64,000 bases of DNA from Diadophis punctatus similis. Taxonomy: Eukaryota; Chordata; Lepidosauria; Squamata; Dipsadidae. This document shows positions 12,320-64,000 of this stretch, one piece after another. How positions within the stretch are numbered: the first letter of the stretch is position 1; every line of letters starts with the position of its first letter. The notes beneath the pieces are model-generated. The model ran no database searches. It had not been told where the DNA came from and worked only from the letters and a program-made list of their open reading frames with translations. Position numbers and translations under genes: made by a program. The DNA is taken from positions 165,113,034-165,177,033 of the forward strand of contig JALIGW010000002.1 of the NCBI GenBank assembly GCA_023053685.1, given 5' to 3'.

Positions 12320-15300
12320 CACATGTGTGAGTATCTCAAGGAGAAATGAAACTTTTTAACATTCTTGGATGGAAAGAGGCAAGACCTATAGCTAAAAATA
12401 TATATTTCAGTGCAGGAACTGGAGTAGTTGTATGAAGTGAAGATAATCACAGACTTCTAATTCAATTGGCCAGTGCTCATTGGCCTGCTTTAAATATTTC
12501 AGTGGTATAAATGTCTTGCTTTACCATTTACAGTGTCTGCTAGTAAGAAAATAGATTATCTGGAAGTGGTAAATGAAAATGGTTTATAAGCCTAGCTGTG
12601 TTTTAAGTTACGATAAAATCTTCAAGTTAAGCTTCTCTCCTAGTAATTTTGCAGATATAGGTATGAGTTTACTTGGCACCATACAAATGTAGTTTGCCAT
12701 TTTCCGTTTGTTTTGTTTTTTCAATTTCCCAGTGTAGTCTACAGCTCCTGATGATTTCCTATATAAGTCCTAGCCATTCTGATACTGCTTAGCTTTTTGG
12801 GCCAAAAGTTGACAAACAGTTGGTACTTAGCTGGACAGGTTAGTAATCCAGCTAAGCAATTATCAGTTATGGTGTATCCATAGTATACCAGAGAGGAATA
12901 ATTCTGCAGTGACTGTTTTTCTTAATTGACTACATATCAGGCTTGTATGTGAGGGAAATAAAATGTGAATGAAGCTTGCTTTATTGTTCATTACAGGTCA
13001 CAGATGCATCGAACATATCAAAATAAAAGACAATAAACTACTAAAATGGCATAGGAACAATTGCAACAGCACTTAATGTAACCAGTAAGAGCAATCCCAA
13101 ATTAATTTACCATTAGCAAAGCATGAGTTCTCCAGCTACAGATGCAAACAGTAGGGTTGTTTGGGGACTTTGGTCTGCCAAGAGCAGCTTCACTTAAAAT
13201 TCATATGAACAACTAGGGAATGGCTTAATGAGCCATGTTAGCAGCTCTACAAATATCTCTATTTTAAAAATGTAGTAGACTAAAACGTGGTTCAATTATT
13301 CAGTATTCCCAGACTGACAGAGTAAATGCTTTCTACATTAAGGGTTTTCTGGAATCTGCTTTCCAATGTGGTTGATGGTAACTCTCAAACTAGAGTAATG
13401 AGAAAATCTTGTAGGATTCTCCCTGGTACAAAAAGTGTAGGGAATTATTGGCAACCAAGAGAAGGAATGAATTTGTGGGCATGCCCAGTATGCCGAATGA
13501 ATGAAGGAATGAATTTTTGTGCATTCCCAACACATATAAAATGTTGCTAAGTCTCATCCTTGCTGGAGACTTGGAGATGGTACAGGAAGGAGCAAACATT
13601 TTCCCTGGTTTGTGGGTTTAAAGAATGGTTAAGTGGTAAAAGGGATGCTTGAAAGAACTGCAGAGACTTATAGAGTCCTCTTTACTCCTTAAAATCTGAT
13701 TCAAAAGATGCAGCCCAATTTAGAAGGTTGGCATTATTTTATGAGTGTACCTGGGAGAGAGTCAATCTTCTTCTTCTGCCTTGCCTGGGTAAGTATGTCC
13801 TCTAGCAAGTTGCAGATATTGGCCTAGCTGGTTCAGATTCACTTGCAAAACAAACAGTTAATTAAATAGAACCTAAAATGTCATATACAGTCATTTAAAG
13901 TATTCTACGTTGCACGGGGTTTCCGTCCAATTATTTGATATCAAATATCTAATATATCAAATGACACAGCCAAGTTCAACCAGATCACACTCCACCTCAT
14001 CTGTCTTTCTGGCCTAATACTGGTGTCAGAGTTCCAAGTAACACCCCCAACACAAGGAGACTCCATGGCTAGAAGTTCCTCAAAGTGGGGAAGATGGGAA
14101 ATAGGAATTTAAAGCTTTTTGAAAGGCTAACAGAGTTGGGAACATTTGAAATCCACTGCAGAGGGGAAATTGCCAAAGGAGGGGCACTGCCACAAAAAAG
14201 GCATGTCCTATATCCCATTAAATGGCATTGCCTTATGAAAGGGAGGGATCTAGAATATGCCTACCTTGTGAAAGCAAATGGGACAGGCAGAAATAATTGA
14301 AGATAGAAAATTGTGTGAATAATCTTGTCCATTATCATGTACTGTACAGATTTACAAGCAATAACTTTGTTGGTTCAACTCAGCATTTTACTCATGACAG
14401 TAGGCATTCCTTTTTCAACCTATTTCTGGTTGAAAAAGATCTCTGTGTTACTTGAATATAAAAATAATTATGGAATTTCATTGATTCAGGGTAGCTGTTT
14501 TTGCAATAAAAAAATTCATATTCCAAATGATCATGCCAAGAAATTAAAAATGTGAGTCTGATTGATTGGTTTTGACTAAAGGGAGGGCATCAAGAAATAT
14601 ATTTCAAAAGATACGATAATGACAGATACAAAATATTCTATCTAAATATCCTATTAGCAGAGTGGAAGGTGGAACTGAACAACAGCAAAAACCTGAAAAC
14701 TGATGCTCCTCCAGTTCCTCCCTCCAAACATTTTGAAGGCAAAACTGTGCTGAGAATTGATAATCGTTGAAATAACCTAAAACAGAAGAAAACATCCAAA
14801 TAATATGGTGAATTGTCTAGGCTTTAAAGCTGTTACCACATCTGCTATGAGCATTGTCGCATTCTGTTGTCAAGTGCAAATAACTGGAACAAGCAGCATT
14901 CAAAATCTCTAAACACATGAAGAGACAATGTGTGAGCCTTAGCCATTTTGGACAGAGACATTGAGACAAATAAGGATTGGAGGGTTTTGACTTCTAAACT
15001 AAAAGGAATAACTGTTGGGCATGTCTAGCCCAAACTAACTCAAAGACAACCTAATGTGCTTTGAATTCATTAATAGTTTTGAAACAAATTATTGTTTTTG
15101 TTTAAAATTACAAGGACTGTAAGATGGTTTGCCTTGACTTTAACACAACATTTTTCCTGTGTTCATAGGAGGAAAAATAATCTCTTTAGTTATTCTTGCA
15201 CTTGAATCAGCATTTTAACACCTTGTTACAATATTTCAGAAGCAGCAAGGAGTCCAGCTCAGTTGTGAAAATGTTACTGAAATGCAACTTTGTTTTGGAG

Positions 15301-15536
15301 AAGAAATAACTGAGTGAGATTTGTTACTGTTGTGGTTGTTCATTCAGTGATTCCAGGTTTTTTGTATATAGTTGTTATATAGTATATACATATCAAATAT
15401 ATGTATGTTTTACGTAACTTATTTGTTCATTTTGCATATTTTATGAAATAAAATGTGTATCTTATATAAATATCATTTCTGCCTACCCATGTATATTATT
15501 TCTTTCTTTCTCTTTCTCTTTCGCTCTTTTCTTTAG
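12320..15536. other. STK10 intron, no recognised feature
   Basis: Intronic sequence with an AT-rich stretch at about 15370-15470 and a CT-rich tract (15500-15535) that forms the pyrimidine tract of the first exon in the window. No other gene or repeat could be supported. Confidence 0.5.
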
Positions 15537-56288
<40,752 letters not shown>

Positions 56289-57433
56289 TACTTGGGTTAA
56301 GAAGACAAGGCTTGGTAATACTTGCCTTTGCCTGTTGGAGGGAAATCAACAGACAGGGCTCCTTCCTCTCTTTGCCAACCCTGATCAGGGTTCCCTGTTC
56401 AGTTGTGTGCCAGATAGTCAATGTGGCTAGCAATCTGATCCACTAGCGGTGAGGCAGGTTCACATATAGGTTAGAAGCAAGCTGTAGCAAGCTTCAAGGC
56501 GACCACCTGATGGAGTCGACTGCAGAATCTACATTGCTTGCTGAATCCTTCCCCAGACAGTTTTACCATTTCCTAATGGGATAGTGGAAAAGATCTAAGA
56601 GGAGATTAATTACAGTATTGGTTTAATTTTCCAAGTTAGTTCCCTGTGTAACTGAGCTTAATGAGTAGGTGGTTTTACTCAACAGTATAACTTTGAGACT
56701 CAATAGTAGATGATGTTTACCTGTGATAGCCTTTAAGATGACAGTAAACCATCACCTGTGTTTAACATCATCTCTACCCTTGTAAATTAAGCAAGAGACT
56801 GTTTTTTGTTCTGTGCTTCCCTTTTGGAATTAATTAGCATCTTCCAAACAGCTTGTGACATAATTTGCATTTTTTTTCTTTGATATAGAATAGTTTGAAA
56901 TTTAAAAGCAAAGCAGTCTTAAAACAAACAGGGTAGCCAGAGGAATGAATTTCTATTATGGTGAAGGTTGAGTAGAGACTGTGGAAAATGCTTCCAACCG
57001 GGGTTATGTTTAAATAAACAGACTTGCCCAAGCTAAATGGTTGTAAATGTACAGTAAGGAAGAATGACCTTTCTCTGCTTTGTCAATCATCTGTGATCCC
57101 AGTAGCTTCTCTTTTCAGATGCAGCATTGCACCTTTGGTTTACCTGTGTGCTAGTGAACCAGAATTCTGTGGTTCCCTTTCTTTCCACAGTCAAGGATGA
57201 AGCCTCTGTTGAAGTTATGGGGAAAGCTAGTGTTTCCTCTTTAGGTAAATTAAAGAAGAGCAGCCCCAGATGTCTATGGCAACAAATTTGTAGCTGGATT
57301 AAGATTGAAGGCACTTTGCTTTGTATCAAATTGTATATGATTTTTGAGTTTTCATAGAGCAGCAAATGCTAGCTTAGGGATTTTTCTCGTGCTAAATGAT
57401 TGGGTGTGCTCAGAATTGAAGACACAATTTTGA

Positions 57434-57439
57434 AATAAA
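57434..57439 (+). promoter_or_regulatory. Candidate poly(A) signal AATAAA
   Basis: Canonical hexamer about 1.15 kb after the STK10 stop codon, in TGAAATAAAGCAATG. It is a candidate only; cDNA ends would decide between this and the one at 58723. Confidence 0.35.
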
Positions 57440-58722
57440 GCAATGCTGGATGGCTATGAGTAATTCCAGCCTTTGCAGTTTTTCTGAATCGATAGAAAGG
57501 GCCACCTAAGAGAAGCCACAGGTTGTAGAGTATATTATTATATATTTGAAATGCTAAAGCAGTTCAGTATTTCAAACTTTTACAAATGCAATTTTTGACC
57601 AAAGAGATCTCTTTTCTTCCCCTCCCACACGTTTTGATTTATTTAATATAAATTTCCAAAGGTTTAATCCTCTTTGCCAGTTTGCATTTCCCTATGAGTT
57701 ATATTTAAATTGTTGTTTTCTCATTGATGAAGTATAATTCACACAGATTTCAATTTGAGCAACCAGCTATATGTGCTAAATGCATTGTTTGGTACTTGTT
57801 TAGCTATGAGTCCAAACAGAAAGCTGATACAATTCATTTTCACCATCTCAGAACAATATCCATTTATGGAGAGAACATGGTCCAGGGTTCCTTTTGGTGT
57901 CCAGTCTAGGGTCGTTCTAAGCATAGCTCGTTGCCCTCTCAGTAGGAAAAATGGTTCTGTTTTCTTATGCACTGTTCTTCGAAGCACTGTTGCTAATGAC
58001 CTGATTTCTGTGCTGACAGCTAATTTGTTGGAATGTCAATTGAAGTTTAGTAAACTAGTGGCTGCTGACAGAGCCGGCCACAATGTGTCAAGTATTATAT
58101 TAAAGGTGGCAAGGTGAAAATACAATCTGAAAGAAATGTCTGCCAAAAGGATACTGGTTATTAGGAAGTGTGTGTTCACAAAGCACTTTAATCCCTCTTC
58201 AAACTGTTTCAGAACTTTGTGTGCTAAGATAATGTGTGAGGAGAGAGTGAGAAAAGGCAACAAAGCCTGCACATGAATGTTGAAAGTAAAGGCAAATTTT
58301 CTTTAGATGAACAGTGTTAGCTTCATGTTGAAAATGATGGATGCTTTATAATCATTGTGTATTGGGTGCATTGGTTTGTATGCACATTCCTGCTTTTTCC
58401 TCTCTTGGCCAAGAAAAAGCAAGCAATGGCGTACACTCACAATTGCTTTTTCTCTCTTCCCTTCCCTTGCCAAACTGATCCTGGCTGTTCCCAAAGGGGC
58501 TGGAATTTCCCTCTGTGCAATAGAGTTTTTCCAGGAAAGTTATTGAAAGAAAAAGTATCCTTTCCTTTCTTTAAACGCTTGTTAACCTAAGGAAAAAATA
58601 TTTTGGTTTCATCAGGGGAGAGAGAAGGTATTTTGTATTTTTATAGAGGTAAGGGGTTTTTTTGGGGGGGGGGGACTCAAGGATTTTCTCTCTTTGGGTT
58701 ACCATGATGATGTAAATAATCT

Positions 58723-58728
58723 AATAAA
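58723..58728 (+). promoter_or_regulatory. Candidate distal poly(A) signal AATAAA
   Basis: Canonical hexamer in CTAATAAAATACG, about 2.4 kb past the stop. No TE boundary lies between it and the STK10 stop, so a long 3' UTR ending here is plausible. Confidence 0.35.
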
Positions 58729-59419
58729 ATACGAACCACTAAGCCTTTGCATAGCGATCCAGAATTGCATTCCTGCTGTTTGTCTCTTTAGATCAGCAGT
58801 GCTGAGCTGTATTTATACATGATCTTGGCTTGGCTACAGTGGAATTGTGTCTCAGAATTCTGTTGATTGGCATTAAAAAAAAAAAACCAAAGTCCACAGC
58901 TTGCTGGCCTTGTACAAAGTGTTTTTAAAGTATAGATGGTCTTACTTGAAAATATCTGTACTGTATTGGAATGTGTTAATATTAAACTATTAATTCTTGA
59001 AGCAAACTCTGACTAGTTCGAACTATGTACAAGTCTCCATCACTGATTATTTTAAAAAAGGTTGACATTGATAGCAAGGAAGATCTGCACCTTTCATAGA
59101 CTCTTAATGTAACTTTATAATAGTTCTATTTTGATATGAACTATTATACTGTATAATAATAATAATAGACTGGGAGTGCTGAAGTATTTAAAAGTGTTTC
59201 ATTTCATGTACCTGAAATTACTTTAGTTGAGTACCAGAAATATTTCTACCTTACATATTATATCTTGAAGTCTTAGTTAAAAGGGCCTTTGTAGCCATCG
59301 AGTAATTTACTGATTTTCTGTAAGATGGAAATTTCTGTTAATTGACCAGGTTTAGCAGATTTTAAAAATGTACATTTTTCCTGTACATTTTTAGCAGTTT
59401 CCATAAAATATTAGGGCAG

Positions 59420-59755
59420 CTGATAGCAGTGTTCCAATACTTGAGGGGATGCCACAGAGAGGAGAGGAGCAGGCTGTTCTCTATAGCACCAGAAAGCCAA
59501 ACAAGGAATAATGGATGGAAGCTGACCAAGGAGAGATTTAACCTGGAAGTGAGGAGAAACTTTCTGACGGTGAGAGCGATCAACCAGTGGAACAGCTTGC
59601 CAGCGGAGGTTGTGAGAGCCCCAAAACTTGCGACCTTCAAGAGGAGACTGGACTGCCATCTGTCTCAAATGGTGTAGGAACTCCTGCTTGAGCAGGGGGT
59701 TGGACTAGATGACCTACAAGGTCCCTTCCAACTCTAATAATAAATCTAAATCTAA
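59420..59755 (+). mobile_element. CR1-like LINE 3' end
   Basis: Phrases CAGTGTTCCAATACTTGAGG, GATTTAACCTGGAAGTGAGG and GGTTGGACTAGATGACCTAC are typical of CR1/L3 3' regions; it ends (TCTAAA)n. The last ~60 bp match the tail of the SINE at 12168-12312. Confidence 0.82.
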
Positions 59756-59932
59756 AGCTGAGAATAGAAAATACAGAAATTTATGTTCAGAATATTGCAC
59801 CACTTATAATACCTTTTACAATATCTGTTACTATGCAGTACTAGTTGATCATTCAAAGCCTCTAGGCAGTGATGCTAGTTCTTGATTTTTGATTTCCAAT
59901 CTCCCTTCTCATCTCTTATAGACAAGGGGTCT

Positions 59933-60015
59933 CCAACTTTGGCAACTTTAAGACTTGTGGACTTCTGGGAGTTGAAGTCCACAAGTCTTAAAGTTGCCAA
60001 GGTTGGAGACCCCTG
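59933..60015. mobile_element. Short palindromic hAT-like MITE
   Basis: 83-bp palindrome, ends CAAGGGGTCTCCAAC / GTTGGAGACCCCTG, an internally deleted relative of 38381-38515. No convincing 8-bp duplication. Confidence 0.75.
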
Positions 60016-62540
60016 CAAGAGGGAAGAGTTGTTGGAAGAATAAACAAAATAGAAGAAAAAAACTCCACAACCACTGGAGAACTCTTCCTGCCCTGAGAAG
60101 CAGTCTCCTAACAAGTCATCATTGCAAATGCCTTCATTCTAGTGAGCTGTAATGCATTTGCCATGTAAGGGAAGGATCTAGAACAACTCACCACTGCGGC
60201 CGCCGCCTTGCTCCAGCTGCCTCGCTGAGAGGTAACTCCAGAGATGAGGGAAACCTCCTCCCCTGTAGCTCAGACTGGGAGGGGGGAAATTGAGAGGACA
60301 AAGTGGAGAGGGGAAGAAGGAGAGAGTCACATATTTTTCTATGCACAGGAGTTTCTGCCTCAGAGTTCAAGGGGTATTTTGGGGGGTGGGGATAAGCCAG
60401 ATCAAGGAGGGAGGAGGAGGAGGAGGTTGCCTTCACCTCTGGCATTCTCCTGTGGTGAATTGTCCCACAGGACAACTGGCCAGGTCCAGCAACTCAGCTA
60501 CAGCAAGTTGTTCCATTCCGTATTTATAGCATTGGTTTTATTTGCAACACAGCCACAGTCAGAGGCAGGGAGATATACAATTCCTTAGAAATGGAAATTC
60601 TATTGCAAACTTTTTACAAATTATTTTTTTTAGGAAAGAAGATGTTACTACTTTGTTTCCTAATCAATAATTCTACCATCAATAGATGATTCTATCTACC
60701 GTATGTTTCTGAAATTGCTATACTATTCGTTTGCCTTTCCTGGATTCTGGCTTCCCCCGTCACCCTTCCTCACAGTCACTTGAGAACAACTAGGCCTGAG
60801 GGTAAGGTTGAGAGTATTTTTCCTTAGCCATTGGAAAGTTCTAGTGGTCATCCTGGGCCATTTAGATGGTTGCTGAGGGGAGTGGTATATGTTTTGCTTT
60901 AACTTTCTTCTGAACCTTTAGAATCTGGGCTGTCAAGATGCTAGTCCCTGTGCCTAATTAAAAGAGGTTACCTTTGACTTACACTGGTTTCCAAGTGCCT
61001 GGTCCGCTTGTAATTTGCTGGTCCACACTGGATCTGTAACATTTGATTTATTCAGCTTCTCTTTAAGCTCACCTCAGCCACTTCCCCATCTCTGCCTATT
61101 CTGACTATTCCGTTGTCTTCAGTGCCGTCCAGCATCACTGCTTAGCCCTTACTGCCACTACCAGCAATCTTCAGCTTTCCCTACGGTCCTTCCTTCCTTT
61201 GCTCTTCTTGTAATTTTGTTTTCTCTTTTCTATCCCCATCCCCATCAGCAGCACCAAAGCCAAATCCTTTTCAAAGGATCAGCTGGAACAGTTCAGAAAC
61301 GCTGAGTCCTTAATAAATGGGGGACAAAAAGGTGTAAGTGTTCCAATTGCTATATATGCTCCACCATGCCTAATATTTGCATGCATGTCTTCTATGCTTG
61401 ATAGACCATATGTAAACAAGTCACAAATTAAAATAATCATTCTGATCTAATCTCCCTGTTCAGTTTGTTTTTATAATCAGGATGATAGGAGTTGTCCATG
61501 ATCTCTAAGTAACTTTTGAAAATGTGCTATCCTTTTTCAAGCAATCTACTTCAGTGTTCACAATGTCATGATGAACAAGCCTTATTTTGTGGGACTCAGG
61601 CTGTGCATTTTCATCTAATTCTATTTTCATTTGATACATTTCAAGGTTCCAGTTCCTTCCTTGAACTCTTCCATTGCTTCTTTTAATGCGTTGTAATGTT
61701 TCCTTACCTGATTTCTTCCACAGCAATTTGTTGAACATGAACAACAATAACGACAACAACAGTTCAAGGGTAGTACCTTCACCCATGCTGAGCGCTGTAT
61801 CTTAACTCTTAATGACACATAACTCTGGCTGACATTTACTACTTTCATGTTTCTATATCAACTTTTACCATTCCTGTAGATACTATCTTTTTTACTGTGT
61901 AGGTCTTCAGCAATATCAGTTAATGTCTAGTTTACAAAATTTGATAGCTGATTTTTTTCCCTCTCTCTGTGGCATTTAATCTTCACAGATCACTAATTCC
62001 ACCTTATTTTTCCAGATATCTGTGATGTCAATCAGACTGGCACATATTGTATGATTCCAGGGTCACTATTTCACTATCCCTGTCAAGGGCATTAATTTGG
62101 TGATTCTCTGTGCTGTGAATTGTCACAATGATTTGTGAATTCACAAATTCAGACCATCTGCACATACTCAAAGGGTTACTGTATTAACAAGAGTATGAAG
62201 AAATCTCTGCCCCAATAAACAGATAAATTTGGTGGTAAAATGAAAGTAATCTCTTTGCTGAGATTTCTATAACCCCCTTTCCTTTCCAATAAATCTGGTT
62301 GAAAAAAACTTCTGATAAATTTGCTTTGAATGTCAAAAGCTTGACATTCATCCTGGTGACTCTTTCTAAGGAAAGCTATCTTCTTGTTCTTGACCTGGAC
62401 CATGCAAATGACTGGGAACAGAAGGGAACACAGAACAGGTCACCAGTACCTTAGTTCAACATCAGCAATAGGTATACAAAGACAAGTTGAAAGCCTCCTT
62501 CAAGTTCCTGGATATCGACACCACCACCTGGGAAACCCTG
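60016..62540. other. Intergenic, nothing firmly recognised
   Basis: Contains a small GC-rich spot at 60195-60230 (GCGGCCGCCGCC) followed by GAGAGGTAACT, which looks like a splice donor, and G-rich sequence to 60420. No convincing reading frame, exon or repeat boundary. A non-coding exon or LTR piece cannot be excluded. Confidence 0.4.
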
Positions 62541-62549
62541 ACAAGATGG

Positions 62550-64000
62550 ATCAAGGTGGGGCTTCCGGTTCCGGCTCCGACGGCGTCGCTGGCGCTCTTT
62601 GCAGGGCGCACCTCCGATCTTCTGTAAAAGCCGCCAGAACAGCTGTCTGGCGGCTTGAAAATCTCTCCCCGGGCGAAGGGGAGAGATGAGAGCGAGACAG
62701 GTGGGGTAGAGCCCTCCTAGTGCCCTAAAAACCAACTTAGGGCGCATAGGGTAAGGGCTCCCCAGGTAGCCTGTCTGCTGCTCCGGAAGATTGGAAGCCT
62801 CCGCTCTAAAAGCGGAGCAAGATGCCGCGACCACCGCTGCTGCTTAATTTAAAAATACAGAGAGCAGCCAGAAGAAGACAGGAGTCCTGGAGGTAATAGT
62901 TTGTACTTTAACTCCATTCCTGGGTTTTTAAGATGGAAGAAACAAAGTAACTTAATAAGGAGTGGCAACAAGATGGCGATTGGCAACGGTGGTGTAAAAG
63001 AGAAAGTTATTTTTGCTTTGTTACCAGCCCTTTCCTCTGGAAACCTTTGATTTGAAGGATGATTTTTTTCCCTTTTTTTTCTCTTCTTTGGAATTAAGTT
63101 ATAGTTTTATAGAAGGAAAAATCTAAATGGCTCTGGACTTGGAAAAGAATTTTCTTTTTTAAGTAAAGATCTGGGTTTCCTCTTCCTCTCTTCTTTGTCT
63201 TTTTTTTGAAAACATTGAAATGGCTTCTAAACTTGAAAAGACTGTAGTGAATAAAAGAACTGAGTACTCCTTTGATCATATTTTAAAGAAACAATCTATG
63301 CCTGATTCTTTAACACCTGAGACTTTTTTTAATACCCTGAAACTTATGAAAAATGAGTTAATTTTAGAATTTAATTCAAAACTTGCTGAGATAGAAAAAA
63401 AATGCAGGCTGCTATGGAGATGAATCTACAATTGAGAGCGGATGTGGTGAAAGTTTGCAAAGGATTAGCAGTGAATATGGAAATTTTGGAGAAGGATTTG
63501 GAAAAAAATAAGCAAAATATAACAATTTCAGAAGAATATATAACCAAGGTTCAAAATGATATATTAAAATTGGAAAAAGAAGTGATGATCTCTCAATTTC
63601 AAGAGATGAAATTTGCTATAAGAGTCAGGGGCTTGAAAGAAAAAAAATTTGAAAATCTGAAAGAAAGAATGACAGAGGCACTGGAGCAGGTGTCTGGATT
63701 GTCTAAAGATGAATTGGCTACAAAAATCGATAAAGTATACAGAATTAATTCTTGGTATGCAAAACAAAACCACTTGCCAAGGGATATTGTAATATACTTC
63801 ACTACTAGAGCTTTGCGAAACAGAATCATACAGGCGACTTATAATAAAAATCTTCAGGCAAATGGTCAAGAAATAAAGATATGGAAAGAAATCCCTGCCA
63901 AGATGCTTAAAGATAGAAGAGAATATTCTTTTTTGGTTCAGGAATTAAAAATACAAAATTTACAATATAAATGGAATGTACCAACAGGAGTAACTGTAAA
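62550..64000 (+). mobile_element. L1 LINE, 5' UTR and ORF1 (runs off window)
   Basis: GC-rich 5' UTR (about 62550-62900) with a stem GCCGCCAGA/TCTGGCGGC at 62630-62656, then A-rich coding sequence. ORF1 starts at ATG 63220. The ORF1p coiled coil and RRM/CTD-like segment reach the edge. ORF2 would lie beyond 64000. The presence of a 5' UTR argues against 5' truncation. Confidence 0.8.
63220..64000 (+). pseudogene. L1 ORF1 with single-base frame break, 3' cut by window
   Basis: RNA-binding chaperone of L1. The first frame (63220-63423) ends early: at an A8 run (63395-63402) the frame shifts, and the downstream frame is open from 63402 to 64000. The second part has the Lys/Glu coiled coil (LEKDLEKNKQNI), then RRM-like RVRGLKEKKFENLKERM, the VYRINSW/PRDIVIYF segment, and a C-terminal block with AKMLKDRREYSF and YKWNVPTG. 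Consistent with loss of one A in the homopolymer, either a real mutation or an assembly error. Confidence 0.78.

Larger units (their letters stand above)
56289..58740 (+). other. STK10: STK10 3' UTR and flank (end uncertain)
   Basis: Non-coding sequence after the stop, free of obvious transposons until about 59400. AATAAA hexamers occur at 57013, 57434 and 58723. The first is followed by no clear GU-rich element, so the transcript end cannot be fixed from sequence. Confidence 0.5.

Noticed and set aside
57127..57357. 76-codon frame after the STK10 stop
   Set aside because: Lies in the presumed 3' UTR, with no start context or family resemblance.

Overview
The window is vertebrate nuclear DNA, almost certainly from a squamate reptile and probably a snake. 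It holds one protein-coding host gene spread over many short exons. The rest is a dense mix of CR1/L2-type LINEs, Bov-B, L1, tRNA-derived SINEs with the 3' tail common in squamates, hAT-like and TA-target MITEs, solo LTRs, a DIRS retrotransposon and many long microsatellites. A LINE 3' end on the minus strand that runs into an (AATAG)n tract (about 37520-37872) resembles the microsatellite-seeding CR1/L3 lineage described from snakes, which is why I lean to snake over lizard.

Host gene: 17 coding exons on the + strand, from 15537 to the TAA ending at 56288, encode 872 residues of STK10 (LOK), a Ste20-family kinase. The exons join in frame with no internal stop. They cover the kinase domain from about subdomain V onward (HRD, DFG, APE), the acidic linker, and the whole C-terminal coiled-coil region. 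The first ~110 residues (glycine loop, catalytic lysine) lie upstream of base 1, so 1-15536 is intron. One junction is a GC-AG intron (donor at 43678). The 3' UTR follows 56288, with candidate poly(A) signals at 57434 and 58723.

Region by region: 1-15536 is intron with a simple-repeat block (5912-6162), three or more DNA-transposon relics, a probable LTR and a SINE. The next intron (15586-24028) contains the standout element, an apparently complete ~6.05-kb DIRS1-like tyrosine-recombinase retrotransposon (17246-23297). It has inverted terminal repeats, an internal complementary region, and three open frames: Gag-like, RT/RNase H/methyltransferase-like, and tyrosine recombinase. A Bov-B piece lies just beyond it. 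25261-26539 and 42108-43019 are two copies of a TA-flanked DNA element, the first stuffed with palindromes and a GC-rich minisatellite. 33326-33531 is a solo LTR with a clean 5-bp duplication. 50990-52740 is a CR1 LINE interrupted by nested insertions, including a 638-bp solo LTR. 54243-55310 is a minus-strand LINE reverse-transcriptase remnant. After the gene there is a CR1-like LINE tail (59420-59755), and from about 62550 to the window edge the 5' part of an L1 LINE (5' UTR and ORF1).

The host gene and the mobile elements are functionally separate. What links them is architecture: nearly every intron has been enlarged by insertions, and the only other long, intact reading frames are those of the DIRS element. 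I found no tRNA/rRNA genes, CRISPR arrays or second host gene.
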